A DNA stretch of 64,000 nt, from NCBI GenBank assembly GCA_000688615.1, contig JHVA01000001.1, positions 930,001 through 994,000 of the forward strand, given 5' to 3'. Within the stretch, counting starts at the first letter, position 1, and every line of letters starts with the position of its first letter. Below, piece after piece: positions 55,572 to 64,000 of the stretch. This stretch comes from Acidobacteriaceae bacterium KBS 146. GTDB taxonomy: Bacteria; Acidobacteriota; Terriglobia; Terriglobales; Acidobacteriaceae. The notes under the pieces were generated by a model. The model had not been told where the DNA came from. It saw nothing but the letters and a program-made list of their open reading frames with translations, and searched no databases. The position numbers were made by a program, and so were the translations under genes.

Positions 55572-58500
55572 TTAGAAGTTGATCTTGCCCGCCAGCTGCA
55601 GAACACGAGGATCGGTCTGCGTGTTGGTGATGGTACCGAAGTTTGATGTTCCGAGCTGTGGGTTTCCAGTGTTGTTTGGATTGGCCGGATTTGCGTGATT
55701 GAAGAGGTTGAAGGCCTCAGCGCGGAACTGCAGGGTCAAGCGTTCGTAGATTGGGAAATTCTTGAACATCGAGAAGTTGACCAATTCACGACCCGGTCCA
55801 TGCTGGTCGTTACGATGAAGATTGCCGAAAGTAAACAGAGCTGGAATCGCGTAAGCGGTAGCATCGATGCAGCTAGCACCTGTTCCGTTTTTAACTACGA
55901 AATCAGCTGTGCAAGTGTTCGATCCAGCGTGAACGTAATTTGGGCGCTGGGTACCTCTGGGACCGACATTCGCGGTGTCTCCGGAAAGAGCAACATTGAA
56001 TGGCATTCCCGTCTGGAGGAAGATTATGGCATTAGCTTGCCATCCGCCAGCAATTGTGCGGAATGCGTAGCCATGATTTGAAAAGGTGGGCAATTCGTAC
56101 AGAATCGTTCCCACGAACCGATGACGGATATCCCAGGCCGAGTTTCCGTAATCGGCCTTCAGGTTGTATTGAATCATGGGTGTACCACCTCCATTTGAAT
56201 CGTTAGAGGTGTCGAGATTGTGCGACCACGTGTACGACAGATTCATGCTGAGCCCGTGGCTTGTCCGTTGCCGCAAAATTGCAGTCAGACCGTTGTAGGT
56301 CGCGAAGCCGCCATTGGCAATTTCACGAATTTCGCCAAAGCGCTGGTTGGGGCGTCGCGGATTTACGCTGCTGCCCGGTCCAGGCAAAGGCTGATTGGGA
56401 TAGAGGGAGTAATCGAGATGCACCGACTTCGAGCCGAGATACTGCAACTCGAAGGCTGCATCCTTCCACAGCTCAACACCCGTATCGACGTTCCACTGAT
56501 ACATGCGTGGTGTCGGCAGATTGGGTGCGTCGGTGAAGACGGAGGTATAACATCCGACGTTCCCTGGCACACAGCTAACAGGAGCACTGCTGCCACCGCT
56601 GGGATTGGAATAAGTATTGTTAGAGAAAAATGGATCCGCACCATAGGTAGTAGAGTTTGCAAGTGGGTAGTTGCTGCTGGCCAACGTAAAGGAATTGAGA
56701 TGGTTTGGATTGTAGTAGATTCCGCCGCCGCCGCGAACGACAATTTTGTCGGTGGCGCGATAAGCAAAACCTAGGCGTGGAGCCCAGAGATTATTGTTCG
56801 GACCTGTGAACTTGAATCCAGGAGTAGGGACAAAAGTGGCGCCATTTGTAGCATTACTTGCCGGAATCAAAGCGGTGAAATCTGCATTCAGGATACGTGC
56901 ATACCCGTTGAGAGAGTACGGGATGGTTGGCTGCTCATAACGAACACCATATAACAGTGTCAGTTTCTGTGTTACCTGCCAGTTGTCCTGTACAAAGTAG
57001 CCGTTGCGCCAACTTCCCACGGAACCTTTGACCTGGAAGGTTGGTGTGGCCACGCTTGAGGCACGGCCGACAACGAAGTCAGCGAAGGTATTCTGCGGTG
57101 TGGTGTTGGTACAAGGATTAGGACTTTTGGGATCTTTCGGTTTATCGCATTTACTCGTGTACTCCCCGTTGAAGGTGAAGTTTCCGCGCGGATCATTCTG
57201 CGCCGCGCGACCGATGGTCATACGGCGAATATCTGCGCCAGCCATAATGTTGTGCTTGCCCCTGGTCCAGGAGATCTGATCGTACCCATGCAAGGTGCGG
57301 TCGTCCTGCTTCCAGTTCGTACCAGCAGAACCGAGACCGGCATAACCAGGAATCACGAAGGTTGGGATGCCAGGATTGTTATTGTCCACATCTGCCGTGA
57401 ATCCTGGAATTCCAAGCTGTGATCCCGCATCTTTGAGGCCATTCTGTGCGAACTGGTTATTAGCGTCGCTCGTAAGGACATTGAACCCGAAGCGGAAGTC
57501 ATTGATGAAGTTCGGTGTGATGATATGGGTGTATCCGACAACGCCGTTGCGGTCCATCGTCGGGGAATAAGTGCTTGAGGTCGGTACAGGGCTTCCGCTT
57601 TCAAACGTCAATTTCTGCCACAGGAATCGGCCAAAAAGACGAACATTTTGGCCAACGTTATGGTCAACGCGATCAAGAGTCTGGTTCTGTACCAGATTTA
57701 GAGGAAGAGCCTGATTGAAGTTGTTAGTAACTCCAGGAAGGTTTGGTAGCGGATAATACTGCATCAGCTTAGCGGCTACCGCCGATACGGGCAGCTGATT
57801 GTTCGCATAAGGCGTAGTTCGGTTAGTGGGATCATAAAGCTGCGTACCTGGCAGCAACTCCGAAAAGTCTCCCGTGCGCATACGGAGCGTTGGAACCGTA
57901 GTGATATTGTTCGTAAGTGTCGTCGAATACGACCTCAGCCCCTCGTAAGACCCCATGAAGAAGGTCTTGTCGCGACCGTTATAGAGAAAAGGAATTACAA
58001 CCGGTCCACCGATCACGCCACCGAACTGGTTGAAGCGCATCTTGGGAGTACGAGATCCCGGAGTCGCCAGCCAGGGCTTGGCGTTGAAGAAGTCGTTCTG
58101 GATATAGTCGTAGGCGGTTCCGTGCAGCGTGTTGGTGCCGGACTTGGTATCCGAGTTGATATGGATACCCATGTAGGCCCCATACTGCGCCGTGTAGTTG
58201 CCGCTCTGAATCTGAACCGCTGAGATGGCATCGGGGTTGGGCGTTACCGGCGAGTTCGAGATCAGCGAGTTCATGATCGTGATACCGTCGAGCGTCAACG
58301 AATTGGTGACCTCACGAGTACCAGCGCCGATGTAGTTCGCTCCAGGAGGAACGCCGGAAAACGAGGTCTTCGGCCCCTGAATCACGTTGGACGAAGTTGT
58401 GGCGAGATCCATGACACGGCGTGTGTTGATCGGCAGATTCGTCACCTGATGCGTGCTGATGGTATCGCCGATCAGGGCATCGTCCGTCGAAAGCGCCGGA

Positions 58501-58865
58501 GTCGCTGCCGAAACCGTGATCTCCTCCGTATTGGAGCCGATGCTAAGCGAGATATCCGTACGGGCAGCCATGTTGAGCTGAACGGTTACACCCGAGCTCG
58601 TGACCTTTTGGAAGCCCGTCTTCTCGACCGAAATGTTGTACGTACCTGGGGCGACAAACGGGATGGAGTAATAGCCTTCCCCGTTGGTATCGCCTGCATA
58701 GGAGACTTTCGTATCCCGGTTGACGCCGACGACATGGGCCCCTGCAACAACCCCACCTGTCGTATCAGTTACTGTTCCGACCAACGAAGTATTATTTGCG
58801 ACCTGGGCCATAAGGGCCAATGGAGCGGCCAAGAGAGTTAAACAACAGATTAATGCTCTTTTCAA
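55572..58865 (-). CDS. Oar-type TonB-dependent outer-membrane receptor (second locus)
   Basis: A receptor of about 1097 aa. After the signal peptide (KRALICCLTLLAAPLALMAQ) comes a carboxypeptidase-regulatory-like domain (SLVGTVTDTTGGVVAGAHVV ... GYYSIPFVAPGTYNISVEKTGFQ), a plug (QVTNLPINTRRVMDLATTSS) and a barrel with repeated TonB-receptor strands such as KSGTNTLHGTAYDYIQNDFFN and RLTLQFRAEAFNLFNHANP, ending in GKINF. The start proposed is TTG at 58865 with AGGAG seven bases upstream; the frame is open to 59003 but that part lacks a signal-like sequence. It lies downstream of a two-component system on the same strand. Confidence 0.92.
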   Translation of the reverse strand: MKRALICCLTLLAAPLALMAQVANNTSLVGTVTDTTGGVVAGAHVVGVNRDTKVSYAGDTNGEGYYSIPFVAPGTYNISVEKTGFQKVTSSGVTVQLNMAARTDISLSIGSNTEEITVSAATPALSTDDALIGDTISTHQVTNLPINTRRVMDLATTSSNVIQGPKTSFSGVPPGANYIGAGTREVTNSLTLDGITIMNSLISNSPVTPNPDAISAVQIQSGNYTAQYGAYMGIHINSDTKSGTNTLHGTAYDYIQNDFFNAKPWLATPGSRTPKMRFNQFGGVIGGPVVIPFLYNGRDKTFFMGSYEGLRSYSTTLTNNITTVPTLRMRTGDFSELLPGTQLYDPTNRTTPYANNQLPVSAVAAKLMQYYPLPNLPGVTNNFNQALPLNLVQNQTLDRVDHNVGQNVRLFGRFLWQKLTFESGSPVPTSSTYSPTMDRNGVVGYTHIITPNFINDFRFGFNVLTSDANNQFAQNGLKDAGSQLGIPGFTADVDNNNPGIPTFVIPGYAGLGSAGTNWKQDDRTLHGYDQISWTRGKHNIMAGADIRRMTIGRAAQNDPRGNFTFNGEYTSKCDKPKDPKSPNPCTNTTPQNTFADFVVGRASSVATPTFQVKGSVGSWRNGYFVQDNWQVTQKLTLLYGVRYEQPTIPYSLNGYARILNADFTALIPASNATNGATFVPTPGFKFTGPNNNLWAPRLGFAYRATDKIVVRGGGGIYYNPNHLNSFTLASSNYPLANSTTYGADPFFSNNTYSNPSGGSSAPVSCVPGNVGCYTSVFTDAPNLPTPRMYQWNVDTGVELWKDAAFELQYLGSKSVHLDYSLYPNQPLPGPGSSVNPRRPNQRFGEIREIANGGFATYNGLTAILRQRTSHGLSMNLSYTWSHNLDTSNDSNGGGTPMIQYNLKADYGNSAWDIRHRFVGTILYELPTFSNHGYAFRTIAGGWQANAIIFLQTGMPFNVALSGDTANVGPRGTQRPNYVHAGSNTCTADFVVKNGTGASCIDATAYAIPALFTFGNLHRNDQHGPGRELVNFSMFKNFPIYERLTLQFRAEAFNLFNHANPANPNNTGNPQLGTSNFGTITNTQTDPRVLQLAGKINF

Positions 58866-59140
58866 CAGTAGACTCCTATTATCCGGATAGCGGCTATCAC
58901 GCTGAAGATCAGCGAACAGGCAATTCAGAACTGATACTGCGGTCTGTACCGATCTGAATGTGTCGAGTAAACCTATTGCATCATCGATCCGACTGTCCGT
59001 CATCGGGCAGTTGCCATGCCCCCCATTAAGGCGAATGACCTAGTCATCGTGAGACGGAAACGCTGCAAGTGTCCCAACAACTTCGTCGAGGCTCGCAGTC
59101 AGCCAACCGCGCGCAATCGTTGCCTTGATATCGGTTGAGT

Positions 59141-59764
59141 TTAGTCGAGGTGTATCAACCCTCGCTGCAGCGCATAAATGGTCGCCTGGGTGCGGTCGCG
59201 AGCTCCCATCTTGTCGAGCACTGAACTGACGTGAATCCGGACGGTCTTCTCTGCGATGCGTAGCTCTTCCGCAATCTCCCGGTTACTTCTCCCCTGAGTG
59301 ATGCAGGCCAGCACTTCGGATTCTCTCGGAGTTAGCTCAACCGACGGCATCCGCTCGGCTAGCCTATCCAGTGCAACATGAGGGAGATAGCGCAGTCCTC
59401 GGTCTACATTCTGAATGGCGTTTAATAGCTCTTCCCCGCTGGCATCTTTGGTCAGATAAGCCATCGCTCCGCTGCGGACTGCGCGATAGATATCCTCACT
59501 GCCGCGATAGTTGGAGAGGACGACGATGCGAGCTGCGGGAAACTCCTTACGCAGCTCGATGATCACCTCGAATCCGCTGACCCTCGGCAGGCGAAGATCA
59601 AGTACGACAACGTCGGGCCGGTGTTGGCGGTACATGGCAATTCCCGCTTCGCCGTCGCAGGCCTCCCCTATGATGCGAATCTGCGAGTGCCCAGAGAGGA
59701 CCGAGTGGAGAGCCATACGTGCGAGGAAGTGATCCTCAATAAGAAGTACGCGTATTTGTTTCAT
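59141..59764 (-). CDS. NarL/FixJ-family response regulator
   Basis: A 207-aa two-domain regulator. The receiver domain has IEDH acidic residues, the phosphoacceptor D56 in VVVLDLRLPRVSG, and the conserved Lys in MAYLTKDAS. The C-terminal LuxR-type HTH is clear: LTPRESEVLACITQGRSNREIAEEL ... TVRIHVSSVLDKMGARDRTQA (quoted in parts). Its ATG overlaps the stop of the kinase gene (ATGA), so the two are co-translated. It most likely controls the receptor, transporter and catabolic genes around it. Confidence 0.94.
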   Translation of the reverse strand: MKQIRVLLIEDHFLARMALHSVLSGHSQIRIIGEACDGEAGIAMYRQHRPDVVVLDLRLPRVSGFEVIIELRKEFPAARIVVLSNYRGSEDIYRAVRSGAMAYLTKDASGEELLNAIQNVDRGLRYLPHVALDRLAERMPSVELTPRESEVLACITQGRSNREIAEELRIAEKTVRIHVSSVLDKMGARDRTQATIYALQRGLIHLD

Positions 59765-61041
59765 ATACCGATCCAACGTATGACGTGATGTTCCTGGTTA
59801 ATAGGCAACTGCATTGTGTTGAATGGAACCCAGACATTAACCTCTGTACCGCCGCCAATCGTGGTTTGCAGGCGAAAGGTGCCGCCGAGTTTGCGGGTCC
59901 GTTCTTCCATGACCGGAATACCGAAATGCCCATGTCGAGAAGCAGAATGACCTGCAGCCTGAAAGCCTCGACCATCGTCAAGGATGGAAAGATTAAGCGC
60001 ATCTTCATCATATTTCAGGCGCACGGTGATATTGCTCGGTTTTGCATGACGAATAGCGTTCGTGATCGCCTCCTGCCCGATACAGACCAGGTGATGAACG
60101 CAACCAGGTGGCAACGGTGGCTCATCTCCCTCCACATCGAGTATGGTTGAGATCGATTCTCGGAGATGATTCGCAGCCAATGTTCGGGCCAGCGCCTGCG
60201 AGAGGACGTTGGTCATCTCATCGCTGTCGCGAAGATCCCAGATGATCCTGCGCGCCTCTGCCTGACAGTGCGAGACCATGCTGCGTGCGAGTTCGCACGA
60301 CTTCGCCGCAGGTGTAGACGCCAGATCGGAATCGTGAAAGAGCTTGGCGGTCGCCTCCAACTGCCATGAAATTGCGGCAAATCCCGCCATCAGCGTGTCA
60401 TGGCATTCGCGGGCAATACGATTGCGTTCCTCGAGAACGATTCCGATATGCCCTTTCATTCTCTGGACTCGTTGGCGATAGAGATATGCCGGCAAGAGGA
60501 TGGCCAACAGCAGCAGAGCCAGGTAGAAGTACCAGGTCTGGTAGATCTCGGTCTTTTCCCCCACCGACAGCGTTACAGCGTGGGAAAGCCACTCGTCGCT
60601 TCCCTCTTTTCGCTCCTGAACCTCAAAGCGGTAACTCCCGGGAGTTAGCTGGCTGTAATGCGCCGTGTGAAAGCGGGTGTTCTGCCATTCCGTGTCATAG
60701 CCAACGAGACGATAGCGAAATTCAGTCGGATCTGGTTCGGAGGGGCCATTCCTGTCAAATAAGATGACTATCTCCTGCTGCCCACCTTTAACTTCAATCC
60801 GAGGTGAGTCGCCGGACATCCAGGCAGATATTCCTGGAAGAGGCTCTGAGGATGACTTTTCAGCGAGATAGGGATGGTTAGCGGAGATTTGCGGTTCCTT
60901 CTGCGCGATCGCACTACTGGCAGGCAGAAGAGCAAGCATGCACAGGCAGCTCTGATAGAAGCGCGAACAGAAAAGTCGCAGCAAGGGACGGGTCACAGAC
61001 GGGTTCGCGAAAGCCCTCACGAAATGGAAGCGATTCAACAC
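59761..61041 (-). CDS. Short Y_Y_Y-type sensor histidine kinase (HisKA_3)
   Basis: A 426-aa kinase. A signal-like N-terminus is followed by a Y_Y_Y beta-sandwich sensor (FRYRLVGYDTEWQNTRFHTAHYSQLTPGSYRFEVQ, in part FRYRLVGYDTEW), one transmembrane helix (about 171-188), a HisKA_3 domain with phospho-His214 in ERNRIARECHDTLMAGF, and a HATPase domain (QEAITNAIRHAKPSNI, LDDGRGFQ, HGHFGIPVMEERTRKLGG). Kinases of this type usually carry two seven-bladed beta-propellers before Y_Y_Y; here they are absent, so the protein is less than half the usual size. It starts with GTG at 61041. Confidence 0.9.
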   Translation of the reverse strand: MLNRFHFVRAFANPSVTRPLLRLFCSRFYQSCLCMLALLPASSAIAQKEPQISANHPYLAEKSSSEPLPGISAWMSGDSPRIEVKGGQQEIVILFDRNGPSEPDPTEFRYRLVGYDTEWQNTRFHTAHYSQLTPGSYRFEVQERKEGSDEWLSHAVTLSVGEKTEIYQTWYFYLALLLLAILLPAYLYRQRVQRMKGHIGIVLEERNRIARECHDTLMAGFAAISWQLEATAKLFHDSDLASTPAAKSCELARSMVSHCQAEARRIIWDLRDSDEMTNVLSQALARTLAANHLRESISTILDVEGDEPPLPPGCVHHLVCIGQEAITNAIRHAKPSNITVRLKYDEDALNLSILDDGRGFQAAGHSASRHGHFGIPVMEERTRKLGGTFRLQTTIGGGTEVNVWVPFNTMQLPINQEHHVIRWIGI

Positions 61042-61089
61042 GTATGTTATTACGGCATCACAGCTCCATCATAACTGCAATAAAAATCC

Positions 61090-62394
61090 TTAGGCAGCTG
61101 TGAGATCTTCATCGAGCGGATGCTCGGGATGCACTGTCATCCAGCAAATCGCCCCGATGATCGCCAGCACGGCCGAGCAGGTAAAAGAGGTTGTCCATCC
61201 ATACCGTTGTGCGATCCAAGGAGTCAGGGATGCGGTAACCGCCCCTCCGATCTGCCCGCCCATATTCACCATGCTTGAAAAAACTCCGGAGCTGCGCCCT
61301 GCGATGTCCACAGAGACGGACCAGAAAGAGCTTTGAGAGAGATACAGCGCACCCGCCCCTGCCGCGAGAATGACGCCGGAGAGTTGCGGACTTTCTACCT
61401 GCGAGCCTATGACGAGGGAGATTGCGCTCAGAACCATGGCTATCGCCGCCAGACCGCAACGGCCGACGCGAAGACCATATCTACCGGTAAGACGATCGCT
61501 CAACGCGCCGCCAACCAGGCAGCATACTGTCATCGACAAAAACGGCAACATCGCGTACTGAGCGCTCGATGTGAGATTAAAGCCCCGAACCTGGGCCATA
61601 TAGAGAAAAAACCAGCTGAAGAAGATCCACGCGACGTAGCCAAAGCTGAAGTAGCCCACCATCAACGCCGGAAGATCACGCCGATGGAAGATAGCTCGCC
61701 AGGAGATGGCCGTCTCTCTCGAAGAATTATCAGCCGATGAGGCTGGTGCCACCGAATTCGTCCCGAACGAAAGGCCGTCTCGAATCTCCTTCAATTCTTC
61801 CGGCGTCATGCCGGGGTGTTCTTCCGGGGTATCACGGGCCAGCAGCCACCAGACAGCTCCCACCGCAAAACCGACCAGAGCACTAAACCAGAACGCCGCG
61901 CGCCAGCCGTGATGCGTGATCAACCAGGTAAGCATTGGAGGAGTCAGGCCACTTCCCGCACCAACTCCTGCAAAGATCAAGCCATTAATAAACCCTCGTT
62001 CCTGTAAGGGAACCCACCGCGCGACAAACTGGTTTGCTGCTGGATAAATGACTGACTCTCCCGCTCCAAGAAGAAAGCGGATACCGATCAGAAACATGAC
62101 GGCGTAAGGAATTCCCGTGGGAAGCAGCGCAGTAAAAACTGTGGCGACTCCCCAGGACATTACTCCGAATGTGAGGACTCGCCGGGGTCCGAAACGGGCG
62201 GAAAGCCAACCGGCCGGGAGCTGAAAGCCTGCATATCCGACCAGGAACGCGCTAAAGATCCAGCCTAAACGCTGGTTTCCCAGGCCGTATTCGTTACTGA
62301 TTTGAAGTCCAGCAATGGAGATATTGGTTCGATCGAGAAAGGCCACCCCGCTCAAGACAAACAGCCAAAAGGCCAGAAAGTACCGAATTCGCAT
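61090..62394 (-). CDS. MFS transporter of the anion:cation symporter (ACS) type
   Basis: A 434-aa transporter with 12 helices. Typical ACS features are FLDRTNISIAG in TM1, the loop motif GWLSARFGPRRVL between TM2 and TM3, RFLLGAGESVIYPAANQFVARWVP and the DTPEEHPGMTPEEL cytoplasmic loop before TM7. ACS members move sugar acids such as galactonate, glucarate or hexuronates with protons. The ATG at 62394 gives the family-like N-terminus; the frame is open to 62505 and a TTG or GTG slightly upstream is possible. Placement next to a lactonase-family gene supports a sugar-acid substrate. Confidence 0.88.
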   Translation of the reverse strand: MRIRYFLAFWLFVLSGVAFLDRTNISIAGLQISNEYGLGNQRLGWIFSAFLVGYAGFQLPAGWLSARFGPRRVLTFGVMSWGVATVFTALLPTGIPYAVMFLIGIRFLLGAGESVIYPAANQFVARWVPLQERGFINGLIFAGVGAGSGLTPPMLTWLITHHGWRAAFWFSALVGFAVGAVWWLLARDTPEEHPGMTPEELKEIRDGLSFGTNSVAPASSADNSSRETAISWRAIFHRRDLPALMVGYFSFGYVAWIFFSWFFLYMAQVRGFNLTSSAQYAMLPFLSMTVCCLVGGALSDRLTGRYGLRVGRCGLAAIAMVLSAISLVIGSQVESPQLSGVILAAGAGALYLSQSSFWSVSVDIAGRSSGVFSSMVNMGGQIGGAVTASLTPWIAQRYGWTTSFTCSAVLAIIGAICWMTVHPEHPLDEDLTAA

Positions 62395-62648
62395 CCAGCG
62401 TCCCAAACGTTCCCTCACCCCTCCGGTAACCAGGCTCCCACCGCCGATATCGTCACCGATCAAAACAAACAGATGGTTCCTCCATGAAGGTCTCAGCGAC
62501 GACACGCTCTGGAGCGATCACTGTCAAACCTGAATGTCTGACTGGAGTTTTGCCACTACTATACAAAATTCCATAGAGAACCCGCGCTATTTAAATAGCA
62601 GGCGAACATATAAGTGGGATGCTCCGGTATTGGAGACCTGCAGGATGC

Positions 62649-63809
62649 CTAGATAAAGACAAGGCACATGGGCTTGGCCAAGGAGAAAGATTTGCCCGTG
62701 GGCGATAAACGGCCCGTTTTTGGGTCCCTCGCGAAGACCGCGATATTGTCCGAGTCTTGATTCGCTATCAGCAGCCAGCGGTCGGTCGGATCGAGCGCAA
62801 GATGACGCGGTCGCTGTCCTCCACAGGAACTCTTCTCCAGGAAGGTCAGTTTTCCGGTCTCCGGAGAAACACTGAAGGTCGCCATGAAGTCATCCAACCG
62901 GCTGGTAACGTAGGCAAAGCGAGTGGCCTTATCGAAGACGATGTCTCCTGGCGCCGCCTTGCCCTGGTAACCTTCAGGCACCAGCGAAATCTCCTGCACG
63001 GTCGTAAGTGTTCCCTTGCGACTGTCCCATTCCAGAACATTGACGGTGGGTTTCAGCTCATTGACGCAGTAGACCCATCTGCCATTCGGGTGAAACCGCA
63101 AGGCGCGGGGACCGGAGCCAGCGGTGGCGCGCCATAGTGGAGGATCATGGGGAGTCAGCTTTGCCGTGGCCGGGTCCAGCTTGTAGATATGGATAACGTC
63201 CAGTCCAAGATCGTTCACCAATAAAAACCGGTTGTCCGGAGACACTGTTACCCGATGCGCATGCGGCCTGCGCTCATGCTTTTCTGCGTCGGCAGCATAC
63301 TGAAAAAACGAGACAGGCTCGCTCAGGCGTCCTTGCTTATCGACAGCAAAAGAGACGACGCTACCTCCCCCATAGTTTGCAGCGAAGACGCAACGCCCGC
63401 TGTGATCTACGGCAATGTGCGTCGGACCTCCACCCATCGAGGTAACCTGATTGATCAAAGATAGCGCTGCACTCTTTTTGTTCAGCGCGAAGCTCGACAC
63501 CGCTCCCGTTGGCTTGCCCTGAAACTGCCGGATCTCGTTGACCGCATACAGATGAGTCTTGTCCTGCGAGAGCGCCAGAAAGGTTGGGCTCTCCGACTTG
63601 GCGGCGAGGGCTATTTGTTTGAGGTCACCACTTTCCCCATCGAATGCGAACGCATAGATACCATCGCTTGTGCTGGGAGCACCGGTAACGGTGCCAACCA
63701 GTAATAGCCTGCCTCGACCGTCGTGGTTTGCCAGAGCCGGCCAGGACTGAAGGCCGAGAGCTGCTGCTGAAGAAATCTCTACGAATTTGCGCCTGGAGAT
63801 GATGGACAT
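62649..63809 (-). CDS. Tat-exported lactonase-family beta-propeller protein
   Basis: A 386-aa seven-bladed propeller of the YbhE/6-phosphogluconolactonase family. The N-terminus (SIISRRKFVEISSAAALGLQ) is a twin-arginine signal. Repeated blades contain the family motif seen as THIAVDHSGRCVFAANYGGGS, PHAHRVTVSPDNRFLLVNDLG and RHLALDPTDRWLLIANQDSDN. Sugar-lactone hydrolysis or binding in the periplasm is expected; 6-phosphogluconolactonase proper is unlikely because the protein is exported. The ATG at 63809 has GAGAGA upstream. It lies 12 bases after the partial upstream gene. Confidence 0.88.
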   Translation of the reverse strand: MSIISRRKFVEISSAAALGLQSWPALANHDGRGRLLLVGTVTGAPSTSDGIYAFAFDGESGDLKQIALAAKSESPTFLALSQDKTHLYAVNEIRQFQGKPTGAVSSFALNKKSAALSLINQVTSMGGGPTHIAVDHSGRCVFAANYGGGSVVSFAVDKQGRLSEPVSFFQYAADAEKHERRPHAHRVTVSPDNRFLLVNDLGLDVIHIYKLDPATAKLTPHDPPLWRATAGSGPRALRFHPNGRWVYCVNELKPTVNVLEWDSRKGTLTTVQEISLVPEGYQGKAAPGDIVFDKATRFAYVTSRLDDFMATFSVSPETGKLTFLEKSSCGGQRPRHLALDPTDRWLLIANQDSDNIAVFARDPKTGRLSPTGKSFSLAKPMCLVFI

Positions 63810-63820
63810 CGATTCTCTCT

Positions 63821-64000
63821 TTATAGTTTGGGCTTCCCGCCGGGAGTGATGAACTGATAGCGAATCATCCATTTGCCGGTTTTTCCTGGCGGGATGTTCA
63901 GATGGATATAACCTTCAGGGCAGATCGTTGTTCTTGTAGACCAGAAGTAAAGCCGCGAGAGTGGTGAGTCTGACGTCTGACGCACCGCCACTCCGGTGGA
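63821..64000 (-). CDS. C-terminal end of an unknown protein (cut by window edge)
   Basis: Only the last 59 codons are inside the window. The peptide includes LYFWSTRTTICPEGYIHLNI and GKWMIRYQFITPGGKPKL at the end, a beta-rich composition typical of extracytoplasmic enzymes or carbohydrate-acting proteins. The TAA at 63821 lies 12 bases before the lactonase-family start on the same strand, so they probably share a transcript. No family is recognised. Confidence 0.55.
   Translation of the reverse strand, partial: STGVAVRQTSDSPLSRLYFWSTRTTICPEGYIHLNIPPGKTGKWMIRYQFITPGGKPKL

Overview
The window reads as a chromosomal segment of an acidobacterium, most likely of the Terriglobus/Granulicella/Edaphobacter group. 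The evidence is moderate GC content, two very large Oar-type TonB-dependent receptors with an N-terminal carboxypeptidase-regulatory-like domain, a 14-subunit-type complex I operon, many secreted glycoside hydrolases, and dispersed intergenic repeats of the GTCATCCTGAGCG type. The taxonomy is inferred from gene content, not from a marker gene. No rRNA, tRNA or CRISPR array was seen.

Region 1 (1-17617) is housekeeping and ordinary accessory DNA: an OmpA-type lipoprotein (cut by the window edge), uvrC, an SGNH hydrolase, a YpfJ-type zinc peptidase, a GT39-type glycosyltransferase, an APC permease, glgA, rsmA (ksgA), a secreted unknown, ruvC and thiG. A compact manganese module follows: a small two-helix membrane protein, a DtxR/MntR-type regulator, an NRAMP transporter (mntH) and an OprB-type porin. 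A nearly perfect 41-bp palindrome lies in front of the regulator, and a tandem GTTAAC operator-like site lies in front of mntH. A prepilin peptidase gene closes the region.

Region 2 (17639-32075) is the complex I operon in the order nuoA-C-D-(100-aa unknown)-E-F-G-H-J-(37-aa membrane ORF)-K-L-M-N, ending in a strong hairpin. nuoB and nuoI, which encode the Fe-S subunits next to the quinone site, are absent. Dispersed repeats fill the place where nuoI normally sits.

Region 3 (32076-33675) is decayed accessory DNA, with the C-terminal remnant of a Pnkp-type DNA/RNA repair enzyme and a broken MobC/ribbon-helix-helix-like gene.

Region 4 (33676-52925) is a polysaccharide-utilisation locus: a broken GH39 gene, GH42 and GH35-type beta-galactosidases, a membrane-anchored regulator-like protein, GH31 alpha-xylosidase/alpha-glucosidase, a TonB-dependent receptor, two GH3 enzymes and a GH29 alpha-L-fucosidase. 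Taken together the activities match stepwise trimming of fucogalactoxyloglucan side chains and backbone. No endo-glucanase is present in the window.

Region 5 (52918-54432) is mobile-element debris (HigA-like remnant, multiply frameshifted tyrosine integrase, dispersed repeat) that bounds the sugar locus on the right.

Region 6 (54697-64000), all on the minus strand, carries an RraA-like aldolase with an N-terminal signal/anchor, a second Oar-type receptor, a NarL-type response regulator and its histidine kinase, an ACS-family MFS transporter, a Tat-exported lactonase-family beta-propeller and the end of an unknown gene. This looks like a second uptake and catabolism locus, possibly for sugar acids or lactones.
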